From: Fibrobacter succinogenes
Lineage (GTDB): Bacteria; Fibrobacterota; Fibrobacteria; Fibrobacterales; Fibrobacteraceae
Direction of reading: 5' to 3'
Assembly: GCA_902794535.1 (NCBI GenBank)
Contig: CADBHQ010000024.1
Location: 1 to 43,891, forward strand
Length of the DNA: 43,891 bases
The notes beneath the pieces are model-generated. The model saw only the letters and a program-made list of their open reading frames with translations. It made no database searches and had not been told where the DNA came from. The translations under genes and the position numbers were made by a program. Below, one piece after another: positions 16,405 to 22,965 of this stretch (positions are counted from its first letter, which is position 1; every line of letters begins with the position of its first letter).

Positions 16405-17430
16405 ATGCCAAAAGCAAAAGTACGTTATCCTGCGGAATGGGAAGATCAAGCTGCCACATGGCTCGCTTTTCCGCATAACAAAAAGAACTGGTACGGCGAA
16501 CGCGGAGAAATGATCCGCAAGTTCTACGTTGGACTTATCCGCACGATTAGCGAATTTCAGCCCGTGAATGTGTTGGTTCCTAAAAAGGACTTTTTGACGA
16601 CGCCGGAAAAAATTGCTGTTGCCGACCGCCCCTTCCCGGCCAGTTTCTTTACCATTAAGACGGATGACATCTGGATCCGCGATTACGGTCCGTTCTTCTT
16701 GAAAAAGGGGAAAGAAACGATTGTTTCGGAAACAGTCTTTAACGCCTGGGGTGCAAAATTTCCGCCTTGGAAAAATGACAACCAGATTCCTGCACGCATT
16801 GCCGACATTTTCGAATACCAGAAAGGCTCGAGTGTACCCTACATTTTTGAAGGCGGCGCAATCGAAGTCAACGGTGACGGCCTCGCCATTACCACGCTGG
16901 ATTGCTTGACGGGCAAGAACCGCAACAATGCAAAAGACGTCAAGAAGGTGGTCAAGGCGCTTTGCAAGGCCTTTGGCTTGCGCGACATGTTGGTGCTCCC
17001 CCACGGGCTCCACGGCGACCATACGGACGGCCATATCGATAACGTGGCTCGTTTTGTGGCGAAAGACCGCATCGTGATGTGCGAAGCGACCGACAAGCGT
17101 TCTCCGAATAACATTATTCTGACTGAAGCAAAGTATTTGATTGAAACCTGGCTCAAGAGCCATTATGGCAAGAGTGCCAAGGTCGATACATTACCGCTTC
17201 CGCCACAGCGCAAGCTTGACGACGGCCAGATTTTGCCGGCCAGCTACATGAACTTTATTTATGCAAATGGCGCGCTGATTTTCCCGAAGTACAAGTCTCC
17301 GAATGATGCGAAGGCGAAGGCTTACTTTGAAAGCGTGTACCCGGACCGTAAGGTTATCGGGCTAGATTGCCGCACTGTGATTGAAGAAGGCGGCAGCCTG
17401 CATTGCATGAGTAAGCATGAAAGTCTTTAA
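16405..17430 (+). CDS. aguA: Agmatine deiminase
   Basis: The 341-residue protein is a member of the peptidyl-arginine-deiminase-like (PAD_porph) guanidine-modifying superfamily and hydrolyses agmatine to N-carbamoylputrescine and ammonia. Signature segments are TDDIWIRDYGPFF (about 89-101), FEGGAIEVNGDG (about 148-159), HGDHTDGHIDNVARF (about 203-217, with the catalytic His) and GGSLHCMS with the nucleophile Cys334. It lies 3 nt after aguB with a short AAGAT spacer, so the two are co-transcribed. The product feeds aguB directly. No arginine decarboxylase gene is visible in the window. Confidence 0.95.
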   Translation: MPKAKVRYPAEWEDQAATWLAFPHNKKNWYGERGEMIRKFYVGLIRTISEFQPVNVLVPKKDFLTTPEKIAVADRPFPASFFTIKTDDIWIRDYGPFFLKKGKETIVSETVFNAWGAKFPPWKNDNQIPARIADIFEYQKGSSVPYIFEGGAIEVNGDGLAITTLDCLTGKNRNNAKDVKKVVKALCKAFGLRDMLVLPHGLHGDHTDGHIDNVARFVAKDRIVMCEATDKRSPNNIILTEAKYLIETWLKSHYGKSAKVDTLPLPPQRKLDDGQILPASYMNFIYANGALIFPKYKSPNDAKAKAYFESVYPDRKVIGLDCRTVIEEGGSLHCMSKHESL

Positions 17431-17460
17431 GGGAAACCCTTAAAAATCTTTTTTATAATG

Positions 17461-17555
17461 CAGGAGGGGCCCCAGCTCGGAGTTGCGAAGGCCGCCCGGT
17501 CCCCTCCCTGCACCCTCCCCTTCCCTGGCCGACGCAGCCAGGACCTTGTCGATGA
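17461..17555. repeat. GC-rich intergenic repeat-like element
   Basis: This patch is far more GC-rich than its surroundings. It holds a long imperfect inverted repeat, GCAGGAGGGGCC near 17460 against GGTCCCCTCCCTGC near 17498, and a second hairpin CCTGGC-CGACGCA-GCCAGG (17524-17542). It resembles the GC-rich repeats near 36.9, 40.2 and 41.9 kb in style, but I cannot align it convincingly. Confidence 0.4.
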
Positions 17556-17593
17556 AGAACATTTGTTCTTTTTAACTATTTATCCTCACAACA

Positions 17594-17625
17594 AAAAAAC
17601 TGTGACTTGAAAATCACAGTTTTTA
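17594..17625. terminator. Bidirectional terminator between aguA and the Mur ligase gene
   Basis: A 10-bp perfect stem AAAACTGTGA / TCACAGTTTT encloses CTTGAAAA, with an A-run on one side and a T-run on the other. It sits between two convergent genes and can stop both. Confidence 0.85.
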
Positions 17626-17654
17626 TAGAGTTCTAATTACAAGAATTACATGAT

Positions 17655-19061
17655 TTATTGTTCTAGTAATTTTTGAACATGTTGCGCGAAGGCTTGGAGG
17701 CTGGGGTCGCGGGCCCCCATTAAGAGGATGGTGTCGCCGGGCTGAGCCACTTCAACCATTTTCTCGGCGCACTTGTCGCGGTCTTCAATGTAGATGGCTT
17801 CGCAGCCCTTCAGAAGCAAATCATCGGCGAGGTCACCGGCGCTGATGTCGCGGGTGACGGTGCCGCCAGCGTAGTAAATCTGGCTGAAGAAGATGACGTC
17901 GTTGTCGCGGTCGTCGTCAAAGTCCTTCGGGCGAAGCGTCTTCGAGATGAATTCGACAAGGTCATTGCGGAGGAATCGCGTGGGGCCAAAGCCGTGAGGC
18001 TGGAACCAGGCGATGACGCGGCCTTCAGTAAAGTCCTGTGCGCTCTTGATGCTGGCAGCAATTTTCGCCGGATTGTGAGCGAAGTCGTCTACGAGAGTCA
18101 CTCCGTTGAAGGTTCCGAGAATCTGGTGACGGCGGAACACGCCCGGGAAAGTCGCAAGGGCGTCGGCGCAAGTATGCAGTGTTACGCCTGCGCGGAGAGC
18201 GGCAGCCGTTGCAGCCAGGGCATTTTCCATATTGTGCTTGCCCGGGAGCGGCACGACGAATTTTACCAGTTCTGCCTGGTGGCGCACACGGAACTGAATC
18301 GAGGTTCCGACAGACTTGAAGTCCGTGCCCTGCACGCCTACATAGTTTTCGAATCCGAAGTCGAATTCACGGCCGGCGCTGAATTTCTTAGCGAGCGGAT
18401 GCGCGTCGTTTACGATCAGAATCTTGCCATTATCCAGGATGTTGTGGCTGAACTTGAGGAAGATTTCCTGAAGTTCATTCATTTCCTTGTGGTCCTTGTC
18501 CACATTCAGAATCAGGCCGATTTCAGGTTCGTAGCGTACCAGCGTTCCATCGCTTTCGTCTGCTTCGACAACGAGCCATTCGCCCTTGCCCGAAACAGCG
18601 TTACCGATTTTGCCTTCTTTCTGCAAGTTCACGAGGCCAGCGCCCGTCATCACGGAAGGCTGGAGACCAGCATATTGCAAGATGTGATAAATCATGGCGG
18701 TCACGGTGGACTTTCCGCTGGTGCCCGAAACGGCGATGGTTTTCGCTTCCTTAGAAATCTTAGCCAGCATTTCGCTGCGGTGCATCACCGGGATTCCGAG
18801 CTCTTTGGCGCGCTTGAGGTCCGGATTCGTGTCTTCGATAGCGGTACTCACCACCACTGCATTCAAGCCTTCTACAACGCCGGAGCCGTCCTGCGGAAAG
18901 CACTTGACGCCACATTCTTCAAGCTGATTCATTACGAGGGGCTTTTCTGCCGCTCCAAACTGGCGGTCCGAACCGCTAATTGCTACACCCTTGCCAACAA
19001 GATACTGGGCAATGGCACTCATGCCTACGCCCGCAACACCGATAAAAAAGTAAGATTCCAT
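17655..19061 (-). CDS. Mur ligase family protein (MurC/Mpl type)
   Basis: The 468-residue enzyme belongs to the UDP-N-acetylmuramate ligase family. It has an N-terminal Rossmann-like UDP-binding domain (FIGVAGVGMSAIAQYL), a central ATPase domain with P-loop SGTSGKST (about 112-119), VVEADESDGTL and the LPGKHNMENALAA segment, and a C-terminal domain with DDFAHNPAKI and RVIAWFQPHGF. MurC adds L-alanine to UDP-MurNAc; Mpl adds recycled tripeptide. DDFAHNP resembles the Mpl DDFAHHP motif, and the gene is alone instead of in a cell-wall gene cluster, so a recycling role is plausible. I cannot separate MurC from Mpl by eye. A TACATT hexamer ends 7 nt before the ATG and no Shine-Dalgarno sequence is evident. 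Confidence 0.85.
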   Translation of the reverse strand: MESYFFIGVAGVGMSAIAQYLVGKGVAISGSDRQFGAAEKPLVMNQLEECGVKCFPQDGSGVVEGLNAVVVSTAIEDTNPDLKRAKELGIPVMHRSEMLAKISKEAKTIAVSGTSGKSTVTAMIYHILQYAGLQPSVMTGAGLVNLQKEGKIGNAVSGKGEWLVVEADESDGTLVRYEPEIGLILNVDKDHKEMNELQEIFLKFSHNILDNGKILIVNDAHPLAKKFSAGREFDFGFENYVGVQGTDFKSVGTSIQFRVRHQAELVKFVVPLPGKHNMENALAATAAALRAGVTLHTCADALATFPGVFRRHQILGTFNGVTLVDDFAHNPAKIAASIKSAQDFTEGRVIAWFQPHGFGPTRFLRNDLVEFISKTLRPKDFDDDRDNDVIFFSQIYYAGGTVTRDISAGDLADDLLLKGCEAIYIEDRDKCAEKMVEVAQPGDTILLMGARDPSLQAFAQHVQKLLEQ

Positions 19062-19112
19062 GCGAGGAAATGTAGTAAATCAGGATAGTTTTAATTGAAA
19101 ATTTTTGATGAT

Positions 19113-19201
19113 CACACGGATTCGATTTTACTAACGTAAAATCAATTAAAAAACAATCAGATATACCATGAAAAAAACGTTAGTTTTTTCCAATCCGTGT
19201 G
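19113..19201. repeat. Long two-part inverted repeat in the divergent Mur ligase/ogt promoter region
   Basis: CACACGGATT (19113-19122) is mirrored by AATCCGTGTG (19192-19201), and ACTAACGT (19130-19137) by ACGTTAGT (19177-19184), with 7-nt internal gaps on each side. A competing local hairpin, GATTTTAC-TAAC-GTAAAATC (19124-19143), uses part of the inner arm, so two alternative folds are possible. Confidence 0.6.
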
Positions 19202-19244
19202 GCATATTTAATGCGATTTGAATCTGTTTTTATATATTAAAGTC

Positions 19245-19790
19245 ATGAACTTCTCGGATTCCAGATTCACGACGATTGCGCACCGCAACTTGTGGGGTGA
19301 ATGGACGTTCGTGTTCGAGAAATCCAAGTTGTGTAGCCTGCGCTATACGGGAGAAGGTGTTCCGAGTTCGGTTCAGGCCTGCGCTTACGCCGAGCCGGAT
19401 GTGGTTCAGACTTTATCTTCGACGGTGGCCCGCGCCTACCGCAAGGCCGTACAGCAGTTGAACCTGTACCTGGCCGGAAAGCTCCAGGAATTTTCGCTCC
19501 CGCTCAAGGTGTACGGCACTGATTTCCAGATGAAAGTCTGGGATGCCATCACCGAGATTCCTTACGGAGAAACTCGCACCTATCAGCAGGTTGCCGAAGC
19601 GGTTGGAGAGCCCCGCGCCACGCGTGCCGTGGGCGCCGCCCTCCGCGCGAACCCGCTACAGATTATCCTCCCCTGCCATCGCGTGGTGGGCAAGGGCGGA
19701 AGCCTGGTCGGCTACGCCCTGGGGCTCGATCTCAAGCGAAGGCTCCTCGTTATCGAAGGCGCAATCCCGCAGGAACTCCTATTAGAGTAA
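19245..19790 (+). CDS. ogt: Methylated-DNA--protein-cysteine methyltransferase
   Basis: I choose ATG 19245 over an upstream TTG, giving 181 residues. The C-terminal half is the MGMT/Ogt DNA-binding domain: IPYGETRTYQQVA, RATRAVGAALRANP and the active-site PCHRVVGKGGSLVGYALG with acceptor Cys144. The protein removes O6-alkyl groups from guanine by irreversible transfer to this cysteine. The N-terminal half is the less conserved ribonuclease-H-like domain. A TATATT hexamer ends 6 nt before the ATG, and no Shine-Dalgarno sequence is present. It is divergent from the Mur ligase gene across a large inverted repeat. The length is normal for Ogt. Confidence 0.93.
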   Translation: MNFSDSRFTTIAHRNLWGEWTFVFEKSKLCSLRYTGEGVPSSVQACAYAEPDVVQTLSSTVARAYRKAVQQLNLYLAGKLQEFSLPLKVYGTDFQMKVWDAITEIPYGETRTYQQVAEAVGEPRATRAVGAALRANPLQIILPCHRVVGKGGSLVGYALGLDLKRRLLVIEGAIPQELLLE

Positions 19791-19810
19791 GCTTTCTTGT
19801 CGAGGCTTGC

Positions 19811-19895
19811 AAACAGGTATTAACCTGTTTGTAAGACGAAGGAAGACCAAAGACAAACTAATCCTTTTGGAGTTCTCATAGATCTTTGGTCTTTT
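19811..19895 (+). terminator. Double hairpin downstream of ogt
   Basis: First a perfect AAACAGGT-ATTA-ACCTGTTT hairpin (19811-19830), then an 11-bp stem AAGACCAAAGA (19843-19853) / TCTTTGGTCTT (19883-19893) with a 29-nt loop ending in TTTT. The second is a probable terminator for ogt; the first could slow polymerase or protect the 3' end. Confidence 0.6.
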
Positions 19896-19903
19896 CACAA
19901 AAC

Positions 19904-19937
19904 GTAAAAAAAGCACCCCGGAGAACCGAGGTGCTTT
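19904..19937 (-). terminator. Intrinsic terminator of the small minus-strand gene
   Basis: AAAGCACC (19910-19917) pairs with GGTGCTTT (19930-19937), and the inner CGG-AGAA-CCG extends the helix. In the minus direction it ends in seven T residues. It sits 12 nt after the stop of the 55-residue ORF and supports that ORF being a real transcription unit. Confidence 0.8.
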
Positions 19938-19948
19938 CAACTAAAGGC

Positions 19949-20116
19949 TTATTTGCCCGTCGTCGAGGCTTTGGGCTTCTGGCGTAGCGGGCGGAGTCTA
20001 ATGAATTTTTTACCGCTGTGGACCGGGAGCGCTTTTGCCCCCTCGCCAGCATGCGACACGCGGACCTCCCCTGCTAGTTCCGTCTGCCCAGTAAATAGGT
20101 TATGATTGATAGCCAT
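19949..20116 (-). CDS. Small basic protein of 55 residues, unknown function
   Basis: The reading frame encodes MAINHNLFTGQTELAGEVRV followed by a Gly/Lys/Arg-rich tail ending in KASTTGK. Three signals support a real gene: a minus-strand promoter (TTGACA, 16 nt, TAAATT) whose -10 box ends 6 nt before the ATG, the uninterrupted frame, and a strong terminator 12 nt after the stop. No Shine-Dalgarno sequence is seen, in keeping with a leaderless mRNA. It is transcribed divergently from trpB. The tail (HSGKKFIRLRPLRQKPKAS) is strongly basic and could contact RNA or ribosomes, but I recognise no family. It is the only gene in the nearly 480-nt interval between ogt and trpB. Confidence 0.55.
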   Translation of the reverse strand: MAINHNLFTGQTELAGEVRVSHAGEGAKALPVHSGKKFIRLRPLRQKPKASTTGK

Positions 20117-20122
20117 ACTTTG

Positions 20123-20150
20123 AATTTACTAAAAAATTTTTTTCTGTCAA
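20123..20150 (-). promoter_or_regulatory. Sigma-70 promoter of the 55-residue gene, predicted leaderless
   Basis: On the minus strand, TTGACA (20150-20145), a 16-nt spacer and TAAATT (20128-20123) are followed after 6 nt by the ATG at 20116. The spacer is an A-tract followed by a T-tract. Confidence 0.6.
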
Positions 20151-20268
20151 CTATTCCAAATTAAACTACTTGGTGAGAACTACTTCCTTTGGGCTACATT
20201 CGTTTTTTTTATATTGTTAGGGCAAAATTTTGGTTGCGCCCCTGGCGGACCGCAAAAAAGGAACATAT

Positions 20269-21654
20269 ATGAGAAACTCGCTCAAGATCGAAGGTCAGGT
20301 CAAGACTTACCTTAAAGAAGATGAACTCCCGAAGGCATGGTACAACGTCCGTGCTGACATGAAGAAGAAGCCCGCTCCTCTCCTGAATCCGGGTACCGGC
20401 AAGCCGGTGACGTTCGAAGACCTTCAGCCGGTTTTCTGCGACGAACTCATCAAGCAGGAACTCGATAACGACACTCCGTACATCGAAATTCCGGAAGACA
20501 TCCGCACGTTCTACAAGATGTACCGTCCGTCTCCGCTCGTTCGCGCCTACTTCCTCGAACAGGCACTCGGCACTCCGGCTCACATCTACTACAAGTTCGA
20601 AGGCAATAACACCTCGGGTTCTCACAAGCTCAACTCCGCCATCGCTCAGGCCTACTACGCCAAGAAGCAGGGTCTCAAGGGCGTGACGACTGAAACGGGT
20701 GCAGGCCAGTGGGGCACCGCCCTTTCCATGTCCAGCGCCTTCTTCGGACTGGACTGCCAGGTTTACATGGTGAAGGTTTCTTACGAACAGAAGCCGTTCC
20801 GCCGCGAAGTCATGCGCACCTACGGCGCCTCTGTGACTCCGTCTCCTTCCATGAACACCGAAATCGGTAAGAAGATCAACGCCGAATTCCCGGGCACCAC
20901 TGGTAGCCTTGGTTGCGCTATTTCTGAAGCTGTGGAAGCCGCCGTGAAGCAGCCGGGTTACCGCTACGTTCTCGGCTCCGTGCTGAACCAGGTGCTCCTC
21001 CACCAGTCCGTGATCGGTCTCGAAACCAAGGCCGCTCTCGACAAGCTCGGCGTGAAGGCCGACCTTATTATCGGTTGCGCTGGCGGTGGTTCTAACCTCG
21101 GTGGTCTCGTAAGCCCGTTCATCGGTGAAAAGCTCCGTGGCGAAGCCGACTACGATATTCTCGCTGTGGAACCGGCAAGCTGCCCGAGCTTCACTCGCGG
21201 TAAGTACGCCTATGACTTCTGCGATACCGGTAAGGTTTGCCCGCTGGCCAAGATGTACACCCTCGGCTCTAGCTTCATTCCGTCTGCTAACCACGCCGGT
21301 GGCCTCCGCTACCACGGCATGAGCAGCATTCTCTCTGAACTCTACGATCAGGGCCTGATGCGTGCAACGTCTGTGGAACAGACCAAGGTGTTCGAAGCAG
21401 CCAAGCTCTTCGCCCAGACCGAAGGTATCCTCCCGGCTCCGGAATCTAGCCACGCTATCCGCGCTACAATCGACGAAGCCCTCAAGTGCAAGGAATCTGG
21501 CCAGGCCAAGAACATCGTGTTCGGCCTCACCGGCACGGGTTACTTCGACATGGTTGCCTACCAGAAGTTCAACGACGGCGAAATGAGCGACTACATCCCG
21601 ACGGATGAAGACATCGCCAAGAGCCTCGCTCAGCTCCCGCAGATCAACGGCTAG
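20269..21654 (+). CDS. trpB: Tryptophan synthase beta-like protein, TrpB2 type
   Basis: I choose ATG 20269 (MRNSLKIEGQ) because AAAAGGAAC precedes it; the 461-residue product has the length of TrpB2 enzymes. It condenses indole with L-serine to give tryptophan using pyridoxal phosphate. PLP Lys120 lies in NNTSGSHKLNSA, the catalytic-loop segment TTETGAGQWG follows, and GCAGGGSNLGG binds the cofactor phosphate. The extra N-terminal segment and the SFEQKPFRR-like part of VSYEQKPFRREVMRTYGA distinguish TrpB2 from TrpB1. No trpA or other trp gene is adjacent. TrpB2 may salvage indole or partner a remote TrpA; serine deaminase activity is also known for the type. Codon use is strongly biased, suggesting high expression. 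Confidence 0.93.
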   Translation: MRNSLKIEGQVKTYLKEDELPKAWYNVRADMKKKPAPLLNPGTGKPVTFEDLQPVFCDELIKQELDNDTPYIEIPEDIRTFYKMYRPSPLVRAYFLEQALGTPAHIYYKFEGNNTSGSHKLNSAIAQAYYAKKQGLKGVTTETGAGQWGTALSMSSAFFGLDCQVYMVKVSYEQKPFRREVMRTYGASVTPSPSMNTEIGKKINAEFPGTTGSLGCAISEAVEAAVKQPGYRYVLGSVLNQVLLHQSVIGLETKAALDKLGVKADLIIGCAGGGSNLGGLVSPFIGEKLRGEADYDILAVEPASCPSFTRGKYAYDFCDTGKVCPLAKMYTLGSSFIPSANHAGGLRYHGMSSILSELYDQGLMRATSVEQTKVFEAAKLFAQTEGILPAPESSHAIRATIDEALKCKESGQAKNIVFGLTGTGYFDMVAYQKFNDGEMSDYIPTDEDIAKSLAQLPQING

Positions 21655-21659
21655 CTAAA

Positions 21660-21694
21660 ACGTCATTGCGAGGAACGCAGTGACGAAGCAATCC
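21660..21694. repeat. Dispersed GTCATTGCGAGGAACG-type repeat
   Basis: CGTCATTGCGAGGAACG followed by CAGTGACGAAGCAATCC matches a palindrome-containing intergenic element found in many unrelated bacterial genomes. CGTCATTGC and GCAGTGACG form a short imperfect hairpin. It sits directly after the trpB stop. Confidence 0.6.
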
Positions 21695-21709
21695 ATCCTT
21701 AAATAGATT

Positions 21710-21737
21710 AGCCCCGGATTTAATCCGGGGCTTTTTG
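21710..21737 (+). terminator. Intrinsic terminator of trpB
   Basis: An almost perfect palindrome AGCCCCGGATT-T-AATCCGGGGCT is followed by TTTTGC. The GC-rich stem and U-run make this a strong terminator. Confidence 0.9.
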
Positions 21738-21760
21738 CTTATATCTTTAATCGCTCAGTC

Positions 21761-22831
21761 CTAGTTCTTGCTACCAGTGACGCGGTAGCGGAATTCTCGC
21801 CCATTCTTTTTGAAGCGAACGAATAGGGCCTGTTCCTTTTTGTCGTAATAGAGCTTCGGCTGTTGCGGTTTTACGGCCTGCAGGCGCGGCAAGCTGCGGA
21901 TAGCATCCGTGCTGTCCTGTTTTGTGGAATCCGTCACCACGGAATCTGTTTTGACCGAATCCGTCTTCACGGTATCTTTTGAGGTCGTATCAGGCTCGGG
22001 TTCTTGAGCCTTCAAAAGTTCCAGCATTTTTTCGGCATAGCGTTCGCCAAACGTCTGGTAACCTTCGCGCGTAAAGTGCAGCGTATAGCTGGCTTCTTTA
22101 AGTGCCGGGCAGCCCTGTGCCGAAATCAAGTGACCGTTCGGAATAAGGTCTGCCGCCTGCTTTACTGCGTCGTTGCGCCAGCCGAGATCGCCCGTAGGAG
22201 CAAGTTCGCCAATCAGAATCGGAGTCTTTTCCGGGTCGAGTTCCAGCTCGGCAATCAGGTCGTCGTAAACTTTTTTCACACGTTTCGGCCAGTCGTTCAT
22301 CTGGTAATCCGCTTCGCCCTGATGGAAGAGGAATCCCTTAATGACGCCTTTCTGCTTTGCGATTTTTCCCATCTCGACAATGCGCTTGTAAGCATCGCCT
22401 CCGTATTCGTCCAGGTACTGAATCCACCAGGTATCGCCCTTGTTCTTGGCGTTCTGCACGTAACTCTTGTTGCGGTCCTTGTCGAACAGGTCAATGCTCT
22501 GCCCACCAATCGCCACGTTCGCGACAGCCACCGTAATGCTATCCGGCAATTCCTTGATCATTTTGCGACCGAAGAAATCGACAATGCCGACCTTGGATTG
22601 GCTATGCCCCATCGGGGGTGCCGCCGGGTAAAACTCACCCACGGTCTGCCCGGAATGGTTGCCTGCACGCAGCACCTGGAACCGTGGATTGGTTTGACGG
22701 TCCGAATCGGTCACGGTCGCCTGCCCCGACATATTCGACTGTCCGTAGGCCAGGTAGATATGTAGATTAGGGTCTTGAGCCAAGGCGGCGACACAAAGCG
22801 CCGTCGTCAAAAACAGGGATTTTCCAAACAT
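21761..22831 (-). CDS. Secreted CE6-like carbohydrate acetyl esterase (SASA domain)
   Basis: The start is ATG 22831, with a strong AAAGGAGG upstream, giving 356 residues. A signal peptide (MFGKSLFLTTALCVAALAQD) is followed by an SGNH-like esterase domain (about 20-260): the nucleophile serine is in YGQSNMSGQ, GGQSID provides oxyanion residues, FHQGEADYQ is a typical block, and a catalytic Asp/His dyad may lie in LHFTREGYQTFG. A Thr/Asp/Ser-rich linker with TDSVKTDSVVTDST repeats leads to a 45-residue C-terminal module (PKLYYDKKEQALFVRFKKNG). CE6 enzymes deacetylate xylan, so it fits the fibre-degrading set here. Substrate is inferred from the family. Confidence 0.85.
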   Translation of the reverse strand: MFGKSLFLTTALCVAALAQDPNLHIYLAYGQSNMSGQATVTDSDRQTNPRFQVLRAGNHSGQTVGEFYPAAPPMGHSQSKVGIVDFFGRKMIKELPDSITVAVANVAIGGQSIDLFDKDRNKSYVQNAKNKGDTWWIQYLDEYGGDAYKRIVEMGKIAKQKGVIKGFLFHQGEADYQMNDWPKRVKKVYDDLIAELELDPEKTPILIGELAPTGDLGWRNDAVKQAADLIPNGHLISAQGCPALKEASYTLHFTREGYQTFGERYAEKMLELLKAQEPEPDTTSKDTVKTDSVKTDSVVTDSTKQDSTDAIRSLPRLQAVKPQQPKLYYDKKEQALFVRFKKNGREFRYRVTGSKN

Positions 22832-22917
22832 GTAAACCTCCTTTTTACCACACCAAACAATACCAAGATAATAAATGCAAATGAAAAATGGAGTTTGCAT
22901 TTGTGCAAAATCATAAA

Positions 22918-22944
22918 AAAAAGGGAGGATTATTCCTCCCTCTT
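22918..22944 (-). terminator. Intrinsic terminator of the first zincin/beta-helix gene
   Basis: AGGGAGGA (22922-22929) pairs with TCCTCCCT (22934-22941) around TTAT, followed in the minus direction by eight T residues. Confidence 0.9.
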
Positions 22945-22965
22945 TAAAAAGGCATTGCTTTATGC

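Noticed and set aside
17994..19088. Open frame antisense to the Mur ligase gene
   Set aside because: The minus-strand frame has all Mur ligase motifs; the plus-strand frame has none.
20209..21453. Long open frame antisense to trpB (414 codons)
   Set aside because: It mirrors the biased codon use of trpB, lacks a ribosome site and has His/Arg-rich composition typical of antisense shadows.
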